From: a virus
Strand: one strand, 5' to 3'
DNA length: 31,071 nucleotides
IMG/VR virus record: IMGVR_UViG_3300044613_000543
Location: 1-31,071 of that record
This document shows positions 6,235 through 13,232 of this stretch, one piece after another. Position 1 is the first letter of the stretch; every line of letters begins with the position of its first letter. Made by a program: the position numbers and the translations under genes. The notes under the pieces are model-generated. The model saw nothing but the letters and a program-made list of their open reading frames with translations, was not told the DNA's origin and searched no databases.

Positions 6235-6771
6235 TCATTTAGTAGCGGTTAAAATAGCAATGTTATCTGAACTTACAATATACTTGTCAGTAACGTCAGA
6301 AATAGAACCGCCTTTTGCGATGTGATCAACTGCTTTCTTCCACAATGGGTGTTTAGGTGTCATCTCTTCTTTAACTGCTTTGACCTGGTAGCCTGTTGCA
6401 GTATTTCCGTCATCGTCCTCTTGGTTGAGATTAAAGATAGAAGCTAATGCGTAGCGTCTTGCGTAAGTAATGGCAGAGCCTTGTTGCTGAGGGTTGTTTA
6501 AGTCTTTCATTCGCAATACTTGTTCACTCTGCATCCATTCGCCACTCTCAGCGTGATAAACGGTAGTCACAAGACTATCCTCATTTGGATGTTGTGTAAC
6601 CAGTAGACCGCATTCTATCATGATAGGGTTAATGACTTCAAGAATAGCCGATAGGTCAGCATACTTGCTTTTAAAATGTGGGTTGTTAGCAGATTTCTTA
6701 ACTGCTGATACTTTTGTTTGAAAGCAAAACATTGCCTTCGTTAGGTTTGTTATTTTATCTGATGTTTTCAT
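6235..6771 (-). CDS. erf: Erf-family single-strand annealing protein
   Basis: The 178-aa protein has NPHFKSKYADLSAILEVINP (29-48), CGLLVTQH and GSAITYARRYALASIFNLNQ (97-116), ending in EDDDGN, the conserved core of the ERF superfamily. Members anneal complementary single strands. The C-terminal 50 residues are variable and probably mediate multimer or SSB contacts. Its partner nuclease follows directly. It overlaps the upstream gene by 4 nt. Confidence 0.92.
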   Translation of the reverse strand: MKTSDKITNLTKAMFCFQTKVSAVKKSANNPHFKSKYADLSAILEVINPIMIECGLLVTQHPNEDSLVTTVYHAESGEWMQSEQVLRMKDLNNPQQQGSAITYARRYALASIFNLNQEDDDGNTATGYQVKAVKEEMTPKHPLWKKAVDHIAKGGSISDVTDKYIVSSDNIAILTATK

Positions 6772-7010
6772 AGTGTCTCTTGAATAATTCGATATAGTTC
6801 GTGTTCTTTGATGTGTTCTAAGTCTACTCTGTAAGTTACCTCGTAAGGGCTGCTGTCTTCGTCTTTAGAAATAACCTCTTCAAATTTCTTAAAATAGTGT
6901 TCAATGATTGCGTCTTCTACTTCCATTCTATCGTAAGTAAAAGTGAAAGTGTCATCAAAGACTACTTGAACCTCTTTGTCATGTACATATACGTTTACTT
7001 CAACTTTCAT
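6768..7010 (-). CDS. Acidic hypothetical protein, 80 aa
   Basis: It starts with a likely beta strand (MKVEVNVYVHDKEVQVVFDD) and is strongly acidic through the middle. No motif is recognised. It overlaps both neighbours by 4 nt in the recombination operon, so a small accessory role with Erf, or DNA mimicry given the acidity, is possible but untested. Confidence 0.65.
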   Translation of the reverse strand: MKVEVNVYVHDKEVQVVFDDTFTFTYDRMEVEDAIIEHYFKKFEEVISKDEDSSPYEVTYRVDLEHIKEHELYRIIQETL

Positions 7011-7228
7011 CTTAAAACCTCCCTTATACCTTTTAACCCATCAAAGTGTTTGTTAACTTCTTGTAAAAGTTCGTTCATGGTGCATTTGTTGCTTGGATGT
7101 CTTAATTTTTCAATCATCCAAACAAGGTTAACAAGGTCTCCCTCTGAGTAAGTTGGTTGGCTTTCAGCAGTGCCGTTAACTTTTTCTTTAGAAAAGATAC
7201 GTTTTAGTTTGAATATAAATTTTTTCAT
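7007..7228 (-). CDS. Hypothetical protein, 73 aa
   Basis: The first 15 residues are very basic (KKFIFKLKRIFSKEK), followed by a mostly helical segment. No family is recognised. It overlaps the HTH gene by 4 nt and the next gene by 4 nt, so translation is probably coupled. Confidence 0.65.
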   Translation of the reverse strand: MKKFIFKLKRIFSKEKVNGTAESQPTYSEGDLVNLVWMIEKLRHPSNKCTMNELLQEVNKHFDGLKGIREVLR

Positions 7229-7404
7229 CTTGAAACCTCCTCCAATGCAGTTTTAATTACTAACATAGCCTTTGGATTGATAACGTCACCGTCAAGATAC
7301 TTTCTAACGGTAGGCATAGACACGCCTGTTTGCTCGGATACTCGCTTCACGAGTCCGTGCTTTCTTTTTACTTTAATAAGATTTATTATTTCTTGTAGTT
7401 CCAT
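7225..7404 (-). CDS. 59-aa Cro-like helix-turn-helix regulator
   Basis: This short gene encodes MELQEIINLIKVKRK, then a helix-turn-helix in GLVKRVSEQTGVSMPTVRKY (17-36) and a final helix. Size and motif order resemble Cro or Arc-sized XRE repressors. It is the first gene after the promoter at 7409-7448, its ATG four bases from the -7 box. The same palindrome lies at a second early promoter, so this protein is the obvious candidate to bind it and to turn down both early operons and itself. The DNA target is inferred, not shown. Confidence 0.8.
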   Translation of the reverse strand: MELQEIINLIKVKRKHGLVKRVSEQTGVSMPTVRKYLDGDVINPKAMLVIKTALEEVSR

Positions 7405-7408
7405 GCAG

Positions 7409-7448
7409 CAAAGATAAAATAAATTTCCTTAATAGAAAAATATTTTTC
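7409..7448 (-). promoter_or_regulatory. Recombination-operon promoter with 14-bp palindrome
   Basis: GAAAAATATTTTTC (7435-7448), 18 nt, TATCTTTG (7409-7416), 4 nt, ATG on the minus strand. Palindrome, spacers and -7 box match the promoter at 5522-5561 exactly, while the 18-nt spacer sequence differs. This conservation of spacing points to function. The palindrome also follows the end of the late operon, where it could form only a weak hairpin. Confidence 0.75.
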
Positions 7449-7461
7449 TTTATTGACAGAA

Positions 7462-7980
7462 CTATGACGTCAAAGAGTCTGCGATATATTTGCCTACTCT
7501 ATCAGAAAGAGTCTGCAACATCTTGTCATTCAATGCAGGAGAAATGAACGGTCTTGCCTTTGTACCTTTACGATGAATCTTTCTTGCTATAACGTAAGCA
7601 AGGCTCTTAACCGATGCTGCTCTTGACTGATTTTTGGATGTGCGTGTTTGAATGCCTTTGTTAATTATCCATTGCTCAATAGATTTTTGTAGCGTTGGAT
7701 TAGATGGCGTATTTGTTCTTGTCGGTGGTCTACCGTCTTCAACCCACTTGTAATAGTCAAGCATTTTAATCTGTAGACTATATCCTGTTTTCGTTGGTGA
7801 AATATCAGGCTCTATTTCAGAGTAAAGTCTGCGTGATGCAAGAGATTTATTTTTTTGAAGATTAGCACGAAATTTAGAAATAACTTCATTGCCCCAATTT
7901 TGGAGTATGCCTTGAATCCCTTTGTCTCCAGCAGGATTAAAGTCGCTAAACTTTTTCCCTATGTCGTCTAACGTTGCCAC
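7462..7980 (-). CDS. Head-tail joining (HK97 gp10-like neck) protein
   Basis: The 172-aa protein contains YYKWVEDGRPP, a linker ending in LQKSIEQWIINKGI, then SLAYVIARKIHRKGTKARPF and ISPALND. This layout is that of HK97-gp10-type tail completion or neck proteins in Bacteroidota phages. It would sit at the head-tail interface. It is the last gene of the late operon, overlapping the endolysin gene by 13 nt and far from the other adaptors at 10161-11194. Confidence 0.75.
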   Translation of the reverse strand: MATLDDIGKKFSDFNPAGDKGIQGILQNWGNEVISKFRANLQKNKSLASRRLYSEIEPDISPTKTGYSLQIKMLDYYKWVEDGRPPTRTNTPSNPTLQKSIEQWIINKGIQTRTSKNQSRAASVKSLAYVIARKIHRKGTKARPFISPALNDKMLQTLSDRVGKYIADSLTS

Positions 7981-8543
7981 TGACGTTGTGCGTAAATATA
8001 GAAGTCTTGTAATCTATTTATCCAACCTTTTCCGAAGTCTTTGAATGAAGTCAGGCTTTGTAAAAAGTGAACACGCCAAGAGTAGCAAGATTCAAACACC
8101 CATTTCTCACCACGACGCTCAATAAGGCTATTTAAGGCACTAATTGTGAATTGCCCTATCTTACCATCAACTTTCAAATTAAAGCCGTGAGAATTGAGAA
8201 AACGCTGCAATTGACGTGATGCTCCGCCTATGCCTGAACCCCAAGCAAAGTCTGCCCAAAATTCAGCTATAATCTGAGATTCTATTTTAGTGCAATTTAA
8301 ACCATCCCAATATCTCTGATACACTTGAATCCATTTGTCTTTGGGCATCTTGTAAAAAGATTCTATTGACTCGTTGTTAGAGCCAAAAATACCCTTCCAA
8401 ACCATCCAAGTGATTCCTTTGTTCGTGTGATATCCGCTACCGTCAGGAACTGGGTGACGTGCTGCCGTGTCCGCTTTGTGCTTTGATAGACCACCTTCCC
8501 ACTTTAGGATATAGTCGATGTTAGAGAGTTCTATTCTTGCCAT
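7968..8543 (-). CDS. Endolysin, glycoside hydrolase family 108 type
   Basis: The start at 8541-8543 (MARIELSNIDYILKWEGG) gives 191 aa. A longer frame to 8666 merely overlaps the DUF3310 gene. The catalytic Glu is E16 in EGG, followed by a GH108-like region with YHTNKGITWMVWKGIFG and YWDGLNC. A C-terminal PG_binding_3-like segment contains LKVDGKIGQFTISALNSL. It cleaves the glycan strands of peptidoglycan at lysis. No signal peptide is visible, so it would depend on a holin. The holin-like genes lie about 4.5 kb upstream (13062-13399), which is unusual. It overlaps both neighbours. Confidence 0.88.
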   Translation of the reverse strand: MARIELSNIDYILKWEGGLSKHKADTAARHPVPDGSGYHTNKGITWMVWKGIFGSNNESIESFYKMPKDKWIQVYQRYWDGLNCTKIESQIIAEFWADFAWGSGIGGASRQLQRFLNSHGFNLKVDGKIGQFTISALNSLIERRGEKWVFESCYSWRVHFLQSLTSFKDFGKGWINRLQDFYIYAQRQWQR

Positions 8544-8742
8544 TGATTTCAATAAGTTTGTTGAGATACCATTGTGCTTTGAGCAAATCTTCTTGTCCAT
8601 TTTTACGAGTATACCGCATAAGATACTTAATGCAGTTACCGTGTACATAACCTTTAAATGCTTCATTTGTCATTGCTGATTCGATAGCATCTATAGCCTC
8701 TACTTTACCCTGATAGTGTGCAGGTTTGTTAACTACGTCCAT
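8521..8742 (-). CDS. DUF3310 protein
   Basis: The 73-aa protein begins VNKPAHYQ and contains AIDAIE and YVHGNCIKYLMRYTRKNG, the DUF3310 signature, ending EDLLKAQWYLNKLIE. These proteins are common in phages and are sometimes annotated as nucleotide kinase-like without proof. The gene overlaps the endolysin start by 23 nt and the upstream gene by 10 nt. Confidence 0.88.
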   Translation of the reverse strand: MDVVNKPAHYQGKVEAIDAIESAMTNEAFKGYVHGNCIKYLMRYTRKNGQEDLLKAQWYLNKLIEINGKNRTL

Positions 8743-8966
8743 AGTGCTTCAAATTCATTTAACGGCAAATCTATTAAAAAAGTGTGACCACCTGTGCAAT
8801 AAACTTGTGTAAGTTCATAAAACTCTGATGCGGCAATGACGTGATTTAGGTTTAACCAGCCCTCTTCAATTATTTCTACTCCATCTGCATCCATATCTAA
8901 GCCTAATTTTTGATAGATTGGATCAATTTGGTCGTCTTGAAAAACAAAGTTTACTTTAATTCTCAT
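8733..8966 (-). CDS. Hypothetical protein, 77 aa
   Basis: A small acidic alpha/beta protein (MRIKVNFVFQDDQIDPIYQK, then EEGWLNLNHVIAASEF and GGHTFLIDLP). No family is recognised. It is supported by the 4-nt overlap with the phosphoesterase gene and the 10-nt overlap with DUF3310. Confidence 0.65.
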   Translation of the reverse strand: MRIKVNFVFQDDQIDPIYQKLGLDMDADGVEIIEEGWLNLNHVIAASEFYELTQVYCTGGHTFLIDLPLNEFEALWT

Positions 8967-9808
8967 AGTGTTTTATAAGTGAAAGCGTTTATTTTAACGA
9001 GTTCTTGTCCTTCTTTTTTGGTTCTTTGCGGATGTAATTCTAACCACCTACCGCCTGTAGGCTTAGGAGATGCTCCACGTTCAACGTGCCAACCGCCTTT
9101 GCCCTGATTATATTCTTCTTTATAAGTTGCAGTTCTTATCATTAAAATATCTCGTAATTCAACATTCAAATGAGAGGTGATTCGTTCAACGGTGTACGTA
9201 AGTTCGTGGTCTTCGTGTACGTGTCCCATCCAAATCATGTCTGCACCTTCAACGTAAGTAGACATTCTGTTAAATTGGATTGTTCCTTTAGTAACTGCTC
9301 CACCGCCACCGAAGCCGTGCATATACTTTATCTTGTAGTTTACTTGTGTTCCGTGCCTTATAAAATTATATACTATCCAACCACCGTAACCGCCTACTTC
9401 TATATTTGTTCCGTTTTTAGAATTTAGACCAAAAACAAATCTATCAATTACGTCTGTTTCTTGACGTTTAAGAATGTTGGTTTCATGGTTTCCGTAACCT
9501 ACAACTTTAATCAAATGAGCATAAGGGCTAAACCACTCAATAGCATCGTTTACAACGGCATCTAAATAGTTTGCTTTGTTGTGTTCAGGTCTTATGTCGT
9601 TTTTGTTTTTGCGAGGATCGTAAGCACCTTGCATTAAACAAAAAGTGTCTCCATTAAATAAGATGTCTGCCTCTAACTCTTTTGCTTGGTCAAGATGACG
9701 TTTAAGCATTTGACGGTCACATTTGGGATTATCCCAATGGATGTCAGAGATGAGTAGTACTTTTTTAGGTTTAAATTCTGCATCGAAACGGTGTACATTG
9801 TTCTTCAT
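8963..9808 (-). CDS. Calcineurin-like metallophosphoesterase
   Basis: Starting at 9806-9808 (MKNNVHRFDAEFKPKK) the protein is 281 aa. The five metal-binding blocks appear in order: SDIHWD (21-26), NGDTF, GNHE, MHGF and GHVHEDHE. It will bind two divalent metals and hydrolyse a phosphomonoester or phosphodiester. Substrates in such phage enzymes are uncertain and could include DNA ends, cyclic nucleotides or 2',3'-cyclic phosphates. It sits in the late operon between the spanin-like pair and small genes, an unusual place for a replication enzyme, which hints at packaging or a defence-evasion role. That is inference. Confidence 0.85.
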   Translation of the reverse strand: MKNNVHRFDAEFKPKKVLLISDIHWDNPKCDRQMLKRHLDQAKELEADILFNGDTFCLMQGAYDPRKNKNDIRPEHNKANYLDAVVNDAIEWFSPYAHLIKVVGYGNHETNILKRQETDVIDRFVFGLNSKNGTNIEVGGYGGWIVYNFIRHGTQVNYKIKYMHGFGGGGAVTKGTIQFNRMSTYVEGADMIWMGHVHEDHELTYTVERITSHLNVELRDILMIRTATYKEEYNQGKGGWHVERGASPKPTGGRWLELHPQRTKKEGQELVKINAFTYKTL

Positions 9809-10128
9809 AGTAATATAGACAAAATCAAAACAGACCAACTTATAATACAAAAATCTCTGTACCTATTGCGTTGACCTTTTATTTCAAAGTTATCGTTCTT
9901 TAATTTAATGATTTGACTGTGCTGCTCTTGAATTGTTGCACTATCTAAACTCGCCAAAACTATATATTTTTCCTGTTTTTGGCGGCATTTGTGCAACTCC
10001 AATAGACGCAAGTTAATTTCTTTTATCGTGCTGTCGGAGAATTGAGAGAATGCTCTCTGTGGACTTAGGAGAAGTAATGCTATCAGCAAACACTTTGTAA
10101 ATACTGTCGTGCTTTTTTTCAATCTCAT
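9805..10128 (-). CDS. Exported membrane protein, candidate spanin subunit
   Basis: The 107-aa protein starts with a signal-peptide-like segment (KKSTTVFTKCLLIALLLLSP) and ends with a hydrophobic segment (FCIISWSVLILSILL). Between them lies a helical stretch rich in coiled-coil residues (INLRLLELHKCRQKQEKYIV). It largely overlaps a second membrane-anchored gene in another frame (10013-10273), as Rz and Rz1 genes do. No lipobox is evident near the cleavage region. It overlaps the phosphoesterase start by 4 nt. The spanin role is inferred from topology and overlap. Confidence 0.6.
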   Translation of the reverse strand: MRLKKSTTVFTKCLLIALLLLSPQRAFSQFSDSTIKEINLRLLELHKCRQKQEKYIVLASLDSATIQEQHSQIIKLKNDNFEIKGQRNRYRDFCIISWSVLILSILL

Positions 10129-10273
10129 ATATTTCTCTGATAATTATTAGCCTACTTGTATCAGGTTGGGATATCACAGTAGGATTCGAGATAGGGCGTG
10201 TTAACACTAACACTAATAGAGTGACCAGCCACAACGTCAGTTGAGCTATCAAAGAAAGGTTCTGCTGCTGCAT
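10013..10273 (-). CDS. Membrane-anchored overlapping gene, candidate spanin partner
   Basis: The 86-aa frame has one N-terminal membrane helix (LTLWLVTLLVLVLT, residues 12-25) and a charged outer segment (REIYEIEKKHDSIYKVFADS) like inner-membrane spanins. It overlaps the upstream gene by 113 nt and the downstream gene by 116 nt in a different frame, so only about 33 nt are its own. Such nesting recalls Rz/Rz1, but the overlap also makes a spurious frame possible. There is a single Met, so no shorter ATG start exists. Confidence 0.5.
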   Translation of the reverse strand: MQQQNLSLIAQLTLWLVTLLVLVLTRPISNPTVISQPDTSRLIIIREIYEIEKKHDSIYKVFADSITSPKSTESILSILRQHDKRN

Positions 10274-10598
10274 TTACAATAAGTTCAAAATCTGTTTCCG
10301 TCACGTTTCTTCGCAAAAGTGTGACAATGTCTAAAATAATTCCTGCACTATCACTAAGCACCTCGATAGTATTAGAGCTACTTTCAAAGGCTCTATCCAT
10401 TACCATAAGTTCAAAGTTATAAGTCACTAATCTTGTTTCTGTATTGAATTGAAAACCGTTAGGAACTAACCAAACGAGAGGATAGTATTTAACCTCATCT
10501 ACTGCAAAATCAAAGTCAGCCCCTACTGCGAACTTTCCCACCATTTTGTGGGATTCTGCCTGAGTCTGAATTTTTTTGATAATCTGATTTAACGTCAT
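10161..10598 (-). CDS. Tail completion / head-tail adaptor protein
   Basis: The 145-aa protein begins MTLNQIIKKIQTQAESHKMV and contains YYPLVWLVPNGF, YNFELMVMDRAF and TIEVLSDSAGIILDIVTLLR, ending in LESYCDIPT. I recognise this family from the portal-adaptor block of Bacteroidota phages. It probably joins head and tail. It starts with an ATGA overlap with a 13-codon frame and follows the adaptor at 10637 closely. Confidence 0.72.
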   Translation of the reverse strand: MTLNQIIKKIQTQAESHKMVGKFAVGADFDFAVDEVKYYPLVWLVPNGFQFNTETRLVTYNFELMVMDRAFESSSNTIEVLSDSAGIILDIVTLLRRNVTETDFELIVNAAAEPFFDSSTDVVAGHSISVSVNTPYLESYCDIPT

Positions 10599-10636
10599 AA
10601 AGTTTGATTAGTTTCTGTTCGTTTTTGAGCCGCCAT
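10595..10636 (-). CDS. 13-codon bridging frame
   Basis: An ATG directly after the TAA of the upstream adaptor gene opens a 13-residue frame (MAAQKRTETNQTL) whose TGA overlaps the ATG of the next gene. It fills the intergenic gap exactly. It could encode a micropeptide, be a remnant of a gene found here in relatives, or simply keep ribosomes moving for reinitiation. Chance is possible. Confidence 0.35.
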   Translation of the reverse strand: MAAQKRTETNQTL

Positions 10637-11194
10637 TTATTCTTCTGGGAAGTCATAGTTACTAAAGCAATCATCATTGTTACCTGGTAAGTACATACCA
10701 CCAAACAAAGCCGTGTTTTTTGGTTTGATGACATCAAAGCCACTACCAGGATTTAAATATTTAGGGTAAATCTGTGGGTACTCCTTCAAGAAGTTACGCA
10801 ATCTCTCAGCATAGTACTCTGCCTTATCTCTGTATCTCTGCTCGATTAGAGTTAACTCCTGAGGTGTAATAGGTTGAGCAAATTCTGCTTGACGTGAGCT
10901 AACGGACTTGTTTAAGAATTTAAAAGTCATCGGAAGCATTGACTCTACTAAAGTGTAATACTTCAAACAGGGTGCAATATATGAATCTAAAAGAGTCGTG
11001 TTGTCAGCAGTTACGTTACCGTTAAAGGTTTGAACTTGCAGTTCGTCATATATACCGCTACCGATGATGTCACGAATATACACTTCTTGTGCCTCTTTTA
11101 TAGCACTTTTTAAAAGTTTTGGATCTACATTCTCATTTATAGGACTATTATCCTGTAAATATGTTGTACTGATAAAATAGACAAAGTTAGCCAT
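10637..11194 (-). CDS. Head-tail adaptor (gp6-like) protein
   Basis: The 185-aa protein has FISTTYLQDNSPINENVDPK, then AQEVYIRDIIGSGIYDELQV, LLDSYIAPCLKYYTLVESML and FLNKSVSSRQAEFAQPITPQ. This mostly helical pattern is the adaptor commonly found after the portal in Bacteroidota phages, like HK97 gp6. It would form the ring below the portal. It overlaps the portal gene by 8 nt. Confidence 0.8.
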   Translation of the reverse strand: MANFVYFISTTYLQDNSPINENVDPKLLKSAIKEAQEVYIRDIIGSGIYDELQVQTFNGNVTADNTTLLDSYIAPCLKYYTLVESMLPMTFKFLNKSVSSRQAEFAQPITPQELTLIEQRYRDKAEYYAERLRNFLKEYPQIYPKYLNPGSGFDVIKPKNTALFGGMYLPGNNDDCFSNYDFPEE

Positions 11195-12968
11195 TGATTT
11201 TTCTTCTTAATAATTGTGATTTCCAAATGTGTCTGCAATAAGGCACGTGAATAGCAGGTGAAGAGCCTTTAACTGTCATCCAACCGCCTCTTCTTTCCCA
11301 AGCGTTGTAACCTACTCTTGATGAAATTGTGTCGATGTCTTCACGAGTGTACACACGATTTAAAGCGATTAAACTTCGGCAAAAATCTCTTGAAGTAGGT
11401 ATGATTTCAGAGCCGCTTATTCCAGGTGCTTTTTCGTAAGTATAACGCACTAAAAGTTCTGTCCCTAACCCTGAGTCTACAAGCGTCTTAGTTCCTTGCT
11501 CTGTGACGTTTAAAATGTTATCTGCTGAGGTGATTAAGCCGTCATTGATTAATTTGGTTACTGCCTCCGCTACTTTATCAGCATCTTGCTTAATGTTGTT
11601 AGCAAGGTCTTGAAGTGTTAACTCTGTGTTTCCGTTCAAAAACTGCAGAATGATTAATTCAAGAGCAGAGGCAAAATCAAAAGGGACTTTTTCAAACTTA
11701 GTAGCTAACTCACCGAATTGCTCAAAAACTGCGAGGTCTTTGTCGTCATCCCAACCAAAAGGATTGTGTGAACATGAGGGGTGACTTGGGGGGTTACTTG
11801 AGGGGTAAGATGACATTGCAACAGTGTCGCTCATGCCTAACTCTCTTCTTGCTTCAGCTTGTGAGATAATGCCTTTCTCAAAAAGTTGGATGTAATCTAA
11901 ACCGATTGGAGGCTTATTTTTAGTTTTTAAAGTTACAGGCGTAATAAACTTAAAAATAGAAGTTAACGCCCTATCCATTTGATTCTGACGTGGCTCAATG
12001 TAAGCCGTTTGGAAAGCCTCGTAAGATTCTATCAGTTCTGAACGCCCTCCGAGTTGCCCTTCTGTCTTAATTCCGAACAACATCGGAGATGTGACACGAT
12101 GTGCCATCAAAATTTCTTGCTGCACAGTTTGGTTTAAAAGGTCAAACTGCTTGTCAAAGTCAGAGGGTGCTAAGTTATTGACGACAGATGGCGTTTCGTT
12201 TGGATCGTTAAATTGAATAATAATAGAACCTGCATTATCTGTTCCGCTAAAGTTTTCTTTAAATCTCTTAATAGTCTGACGCATCTCTTCAGGTGTTGGA
12301 ACGCCTTTAAAGAGTTGTAAAAGAGTTTGAGCAGAGAAACCACTCTTTATACTATTTAAGTGAAAATTTGCAATCTCCGTGTCTATTTCGATGTATTTTA
12401 AAGCACTTTGATACGGTGCAGTTGGATATTCCCCTTGACCTGCTTTGTACATCTTAAAATAATACAACTGCTTGTTTTCACGGGTGATTGGATTCCATGA
12501 GTAGTAGTAAATCGGATCTAACTTTCTATCGCTCCAATCTTCAGCGTACCAATAGTGACCGTCAAGAGAAATGCGGACATTTTGAAACGGTAAGTGATAA
12601 ATCTCAGCTATGGAGGTTTTCGCTTTGTTCCAAATAATTTCCAATGCGAATCCGTCAAAGAGTTCAAGGTCAGCAGCAATCTTTGCTTTAACGTCATCAA
12701 AGGACTCATAAGCGTTAATAGAAGCAAGTTTATCATTTGCGATTGTTAGTTGCTCTGTATTGTTTGCTATGACCTCTGTTTTGTCACCTGCTATGTATTG
12801 AGCCTTTTGTGATACCAACGCTCCATGCTTTGGAGAAGAGTTGTAAAGGTCAATTAACATCTGTGGGTACTTGTTATCCGTACCATAGGTAATATAGTTC
12901 TTCGCCTTATTTTCTTTGAAAACAGGTATCTTGCTTTCGGCAAAGTTTATTCTTGCAAATTCTGTCAT
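11187..12968 (-). CDS. Portal protein with winged-helix and MuF-like C-terminal extension
   Basis: The protein is 593 aa. Residues 1-385 match phage portals: YITYGTDNKYP (25-35), SPKHGALVSQKAQYIAG (45-61), DLELFDGFALEIIW (100-113), HRVTSPMLFGI (290-300) and ESYEAFQTAYIEPRQ (314-328). A linker (387-405) leads to a winged-helix-like segment (432-500: LELIILQFLNGN, LADLANNI-type helix, LINDGLIT). Residues 508-590 contain SRDFCRSLIALNRVYTREDI and a final YCRHIW, resembling the Cys/His-tipped minor head (SPP1 gp7/MuF) domain. The portal ring forms the DNA entry channel. It is about 200 residues longer than the core, and it lies far from the terminase. Confidence 0.85.
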   Translation of the reverse strand: MTEFARINFAESKIPVFKENKAKNYITYGTDNKYPQMLIDLYNSSPKHGALVSQKAQYIAGDKTEVIANNTEQLTIANDKLASINAYESFDDVKAKIAADLELFDGFALEIIWNKAKTSIAEIYHLPFQNVRISLDGHYWYAEDWSDRKLDPIYYYSWNPITRENKQLYYFKMYKAGQGEYPTAPYQSALKYIEIDTEIANFHLNSIKSGFSAQTLLQLFKGVPTPEEMRQTIKRFKENFSGTDNAGSIIIQFNDPNETPSVVNNLAPSDFDKQFDLLNQTVQQEILMAHRVTSPMLFGIKTEGQLGGRSELIESYEAFQTAYIEPRQNQMDRALTSIFKFITPVTLKTKNKPPIGLDYIQLFEKGIISQAEARRELGMSDTVAMSSYPSSNPPSHPSCSHNPFGWDDDKDLAVFEQFGELATKFEKVPFDFASALELIILQFLNGNTELTLQDLANNIKQDADKVAEAVTKLINDGLITSADNILNVTEQGTKTLVDSGLGTELLVRYTYEKAPGISGSEIIPTSRDFCRSLIALNRVYTREDIDTISSRVGYNAWERRGGWMTVKGSSPAIHVPYCRHIWKSQLLRRKING

Positions 12969-13081
12969 CTTCCTTGTGCGTTATATGGTTTACTTGATTT
13001 GTGTTTATTCTTATGTTTGGTGTGCCGTCTAAGTTTTTTAGTTGGCTTTGCTTTAAATAAGTTAATCTGCTGCTTTGCCAT
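12965..13081 (-). CDS. Tiny basic protein, 38 aa
   Basis: A 38-residue protein (MAKQQINLFKAKPTKKLR, then RHTKHKNKHKSSKPY and NAQGR) with about a third Lys, Arg and His. I recall similar tiny proteins just upstream of Bacteroidota phage portals. It overlaps the upstream holin-like gene by 20 nt and the portal ATG by ATGA, supporting translation. It may bind nucleic acid or aid packaging, but this is unproven. Confidence 0.7.
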   Translation of the reverse strand: MAKQQINLFKAKPTKKLRRHTKHKNKHKSSKPYNAQGR

Positions 13082-13232
13082 CTTTTGAAAATAAAAGTAG
13101 TAAACCTCCACCAATAAATGCCGTAAACTCAGTTAATGTTGCTTTTTCAAACCACACAAGCAAAAAGCCTACGCCCATAACTCCCAAGCCTAAAGCAGTA
13201 GATTTCCAATTTTTAAATATACGATCAATCAT
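13062..13232 (-). CDS. Holin-like small membrane protein, 56 aa
   Basis: The short protein has two hydrophobic segments (STALGLGVMGVGFLLVWF, about 11-28, and TAFIGGGLLLLF, about 37-48) joined by a short charged turn, with a basic N-terminus and KDGKAAD at the end. This two-helix hairpin resembles class II holins. It follows the next holin-like gene by ATGA overlap. Together they may form a holin and antiholin pair, though either could work alone. Confidence 0.72.
   Translation of the reverse strand: MIDRIFKNWKSTALGLGVMGVGFLLVWFEKATLTEFTAFIGGGLLLLFSKDGKAAD

Noticed and set aside
8544-8666. N-terminal extension of the endolysin with a hydrophobic segment that could be taken for a signal anchor
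   Set aside because: This part is the DUF3310 gene read in another frame. The GH108-like protein begins well at 8543.
10516-10743. Minus-strand 75-codon frame
   Set aside because: It overlaps two recognised adaptor genes almost fully and has no family resemblance.
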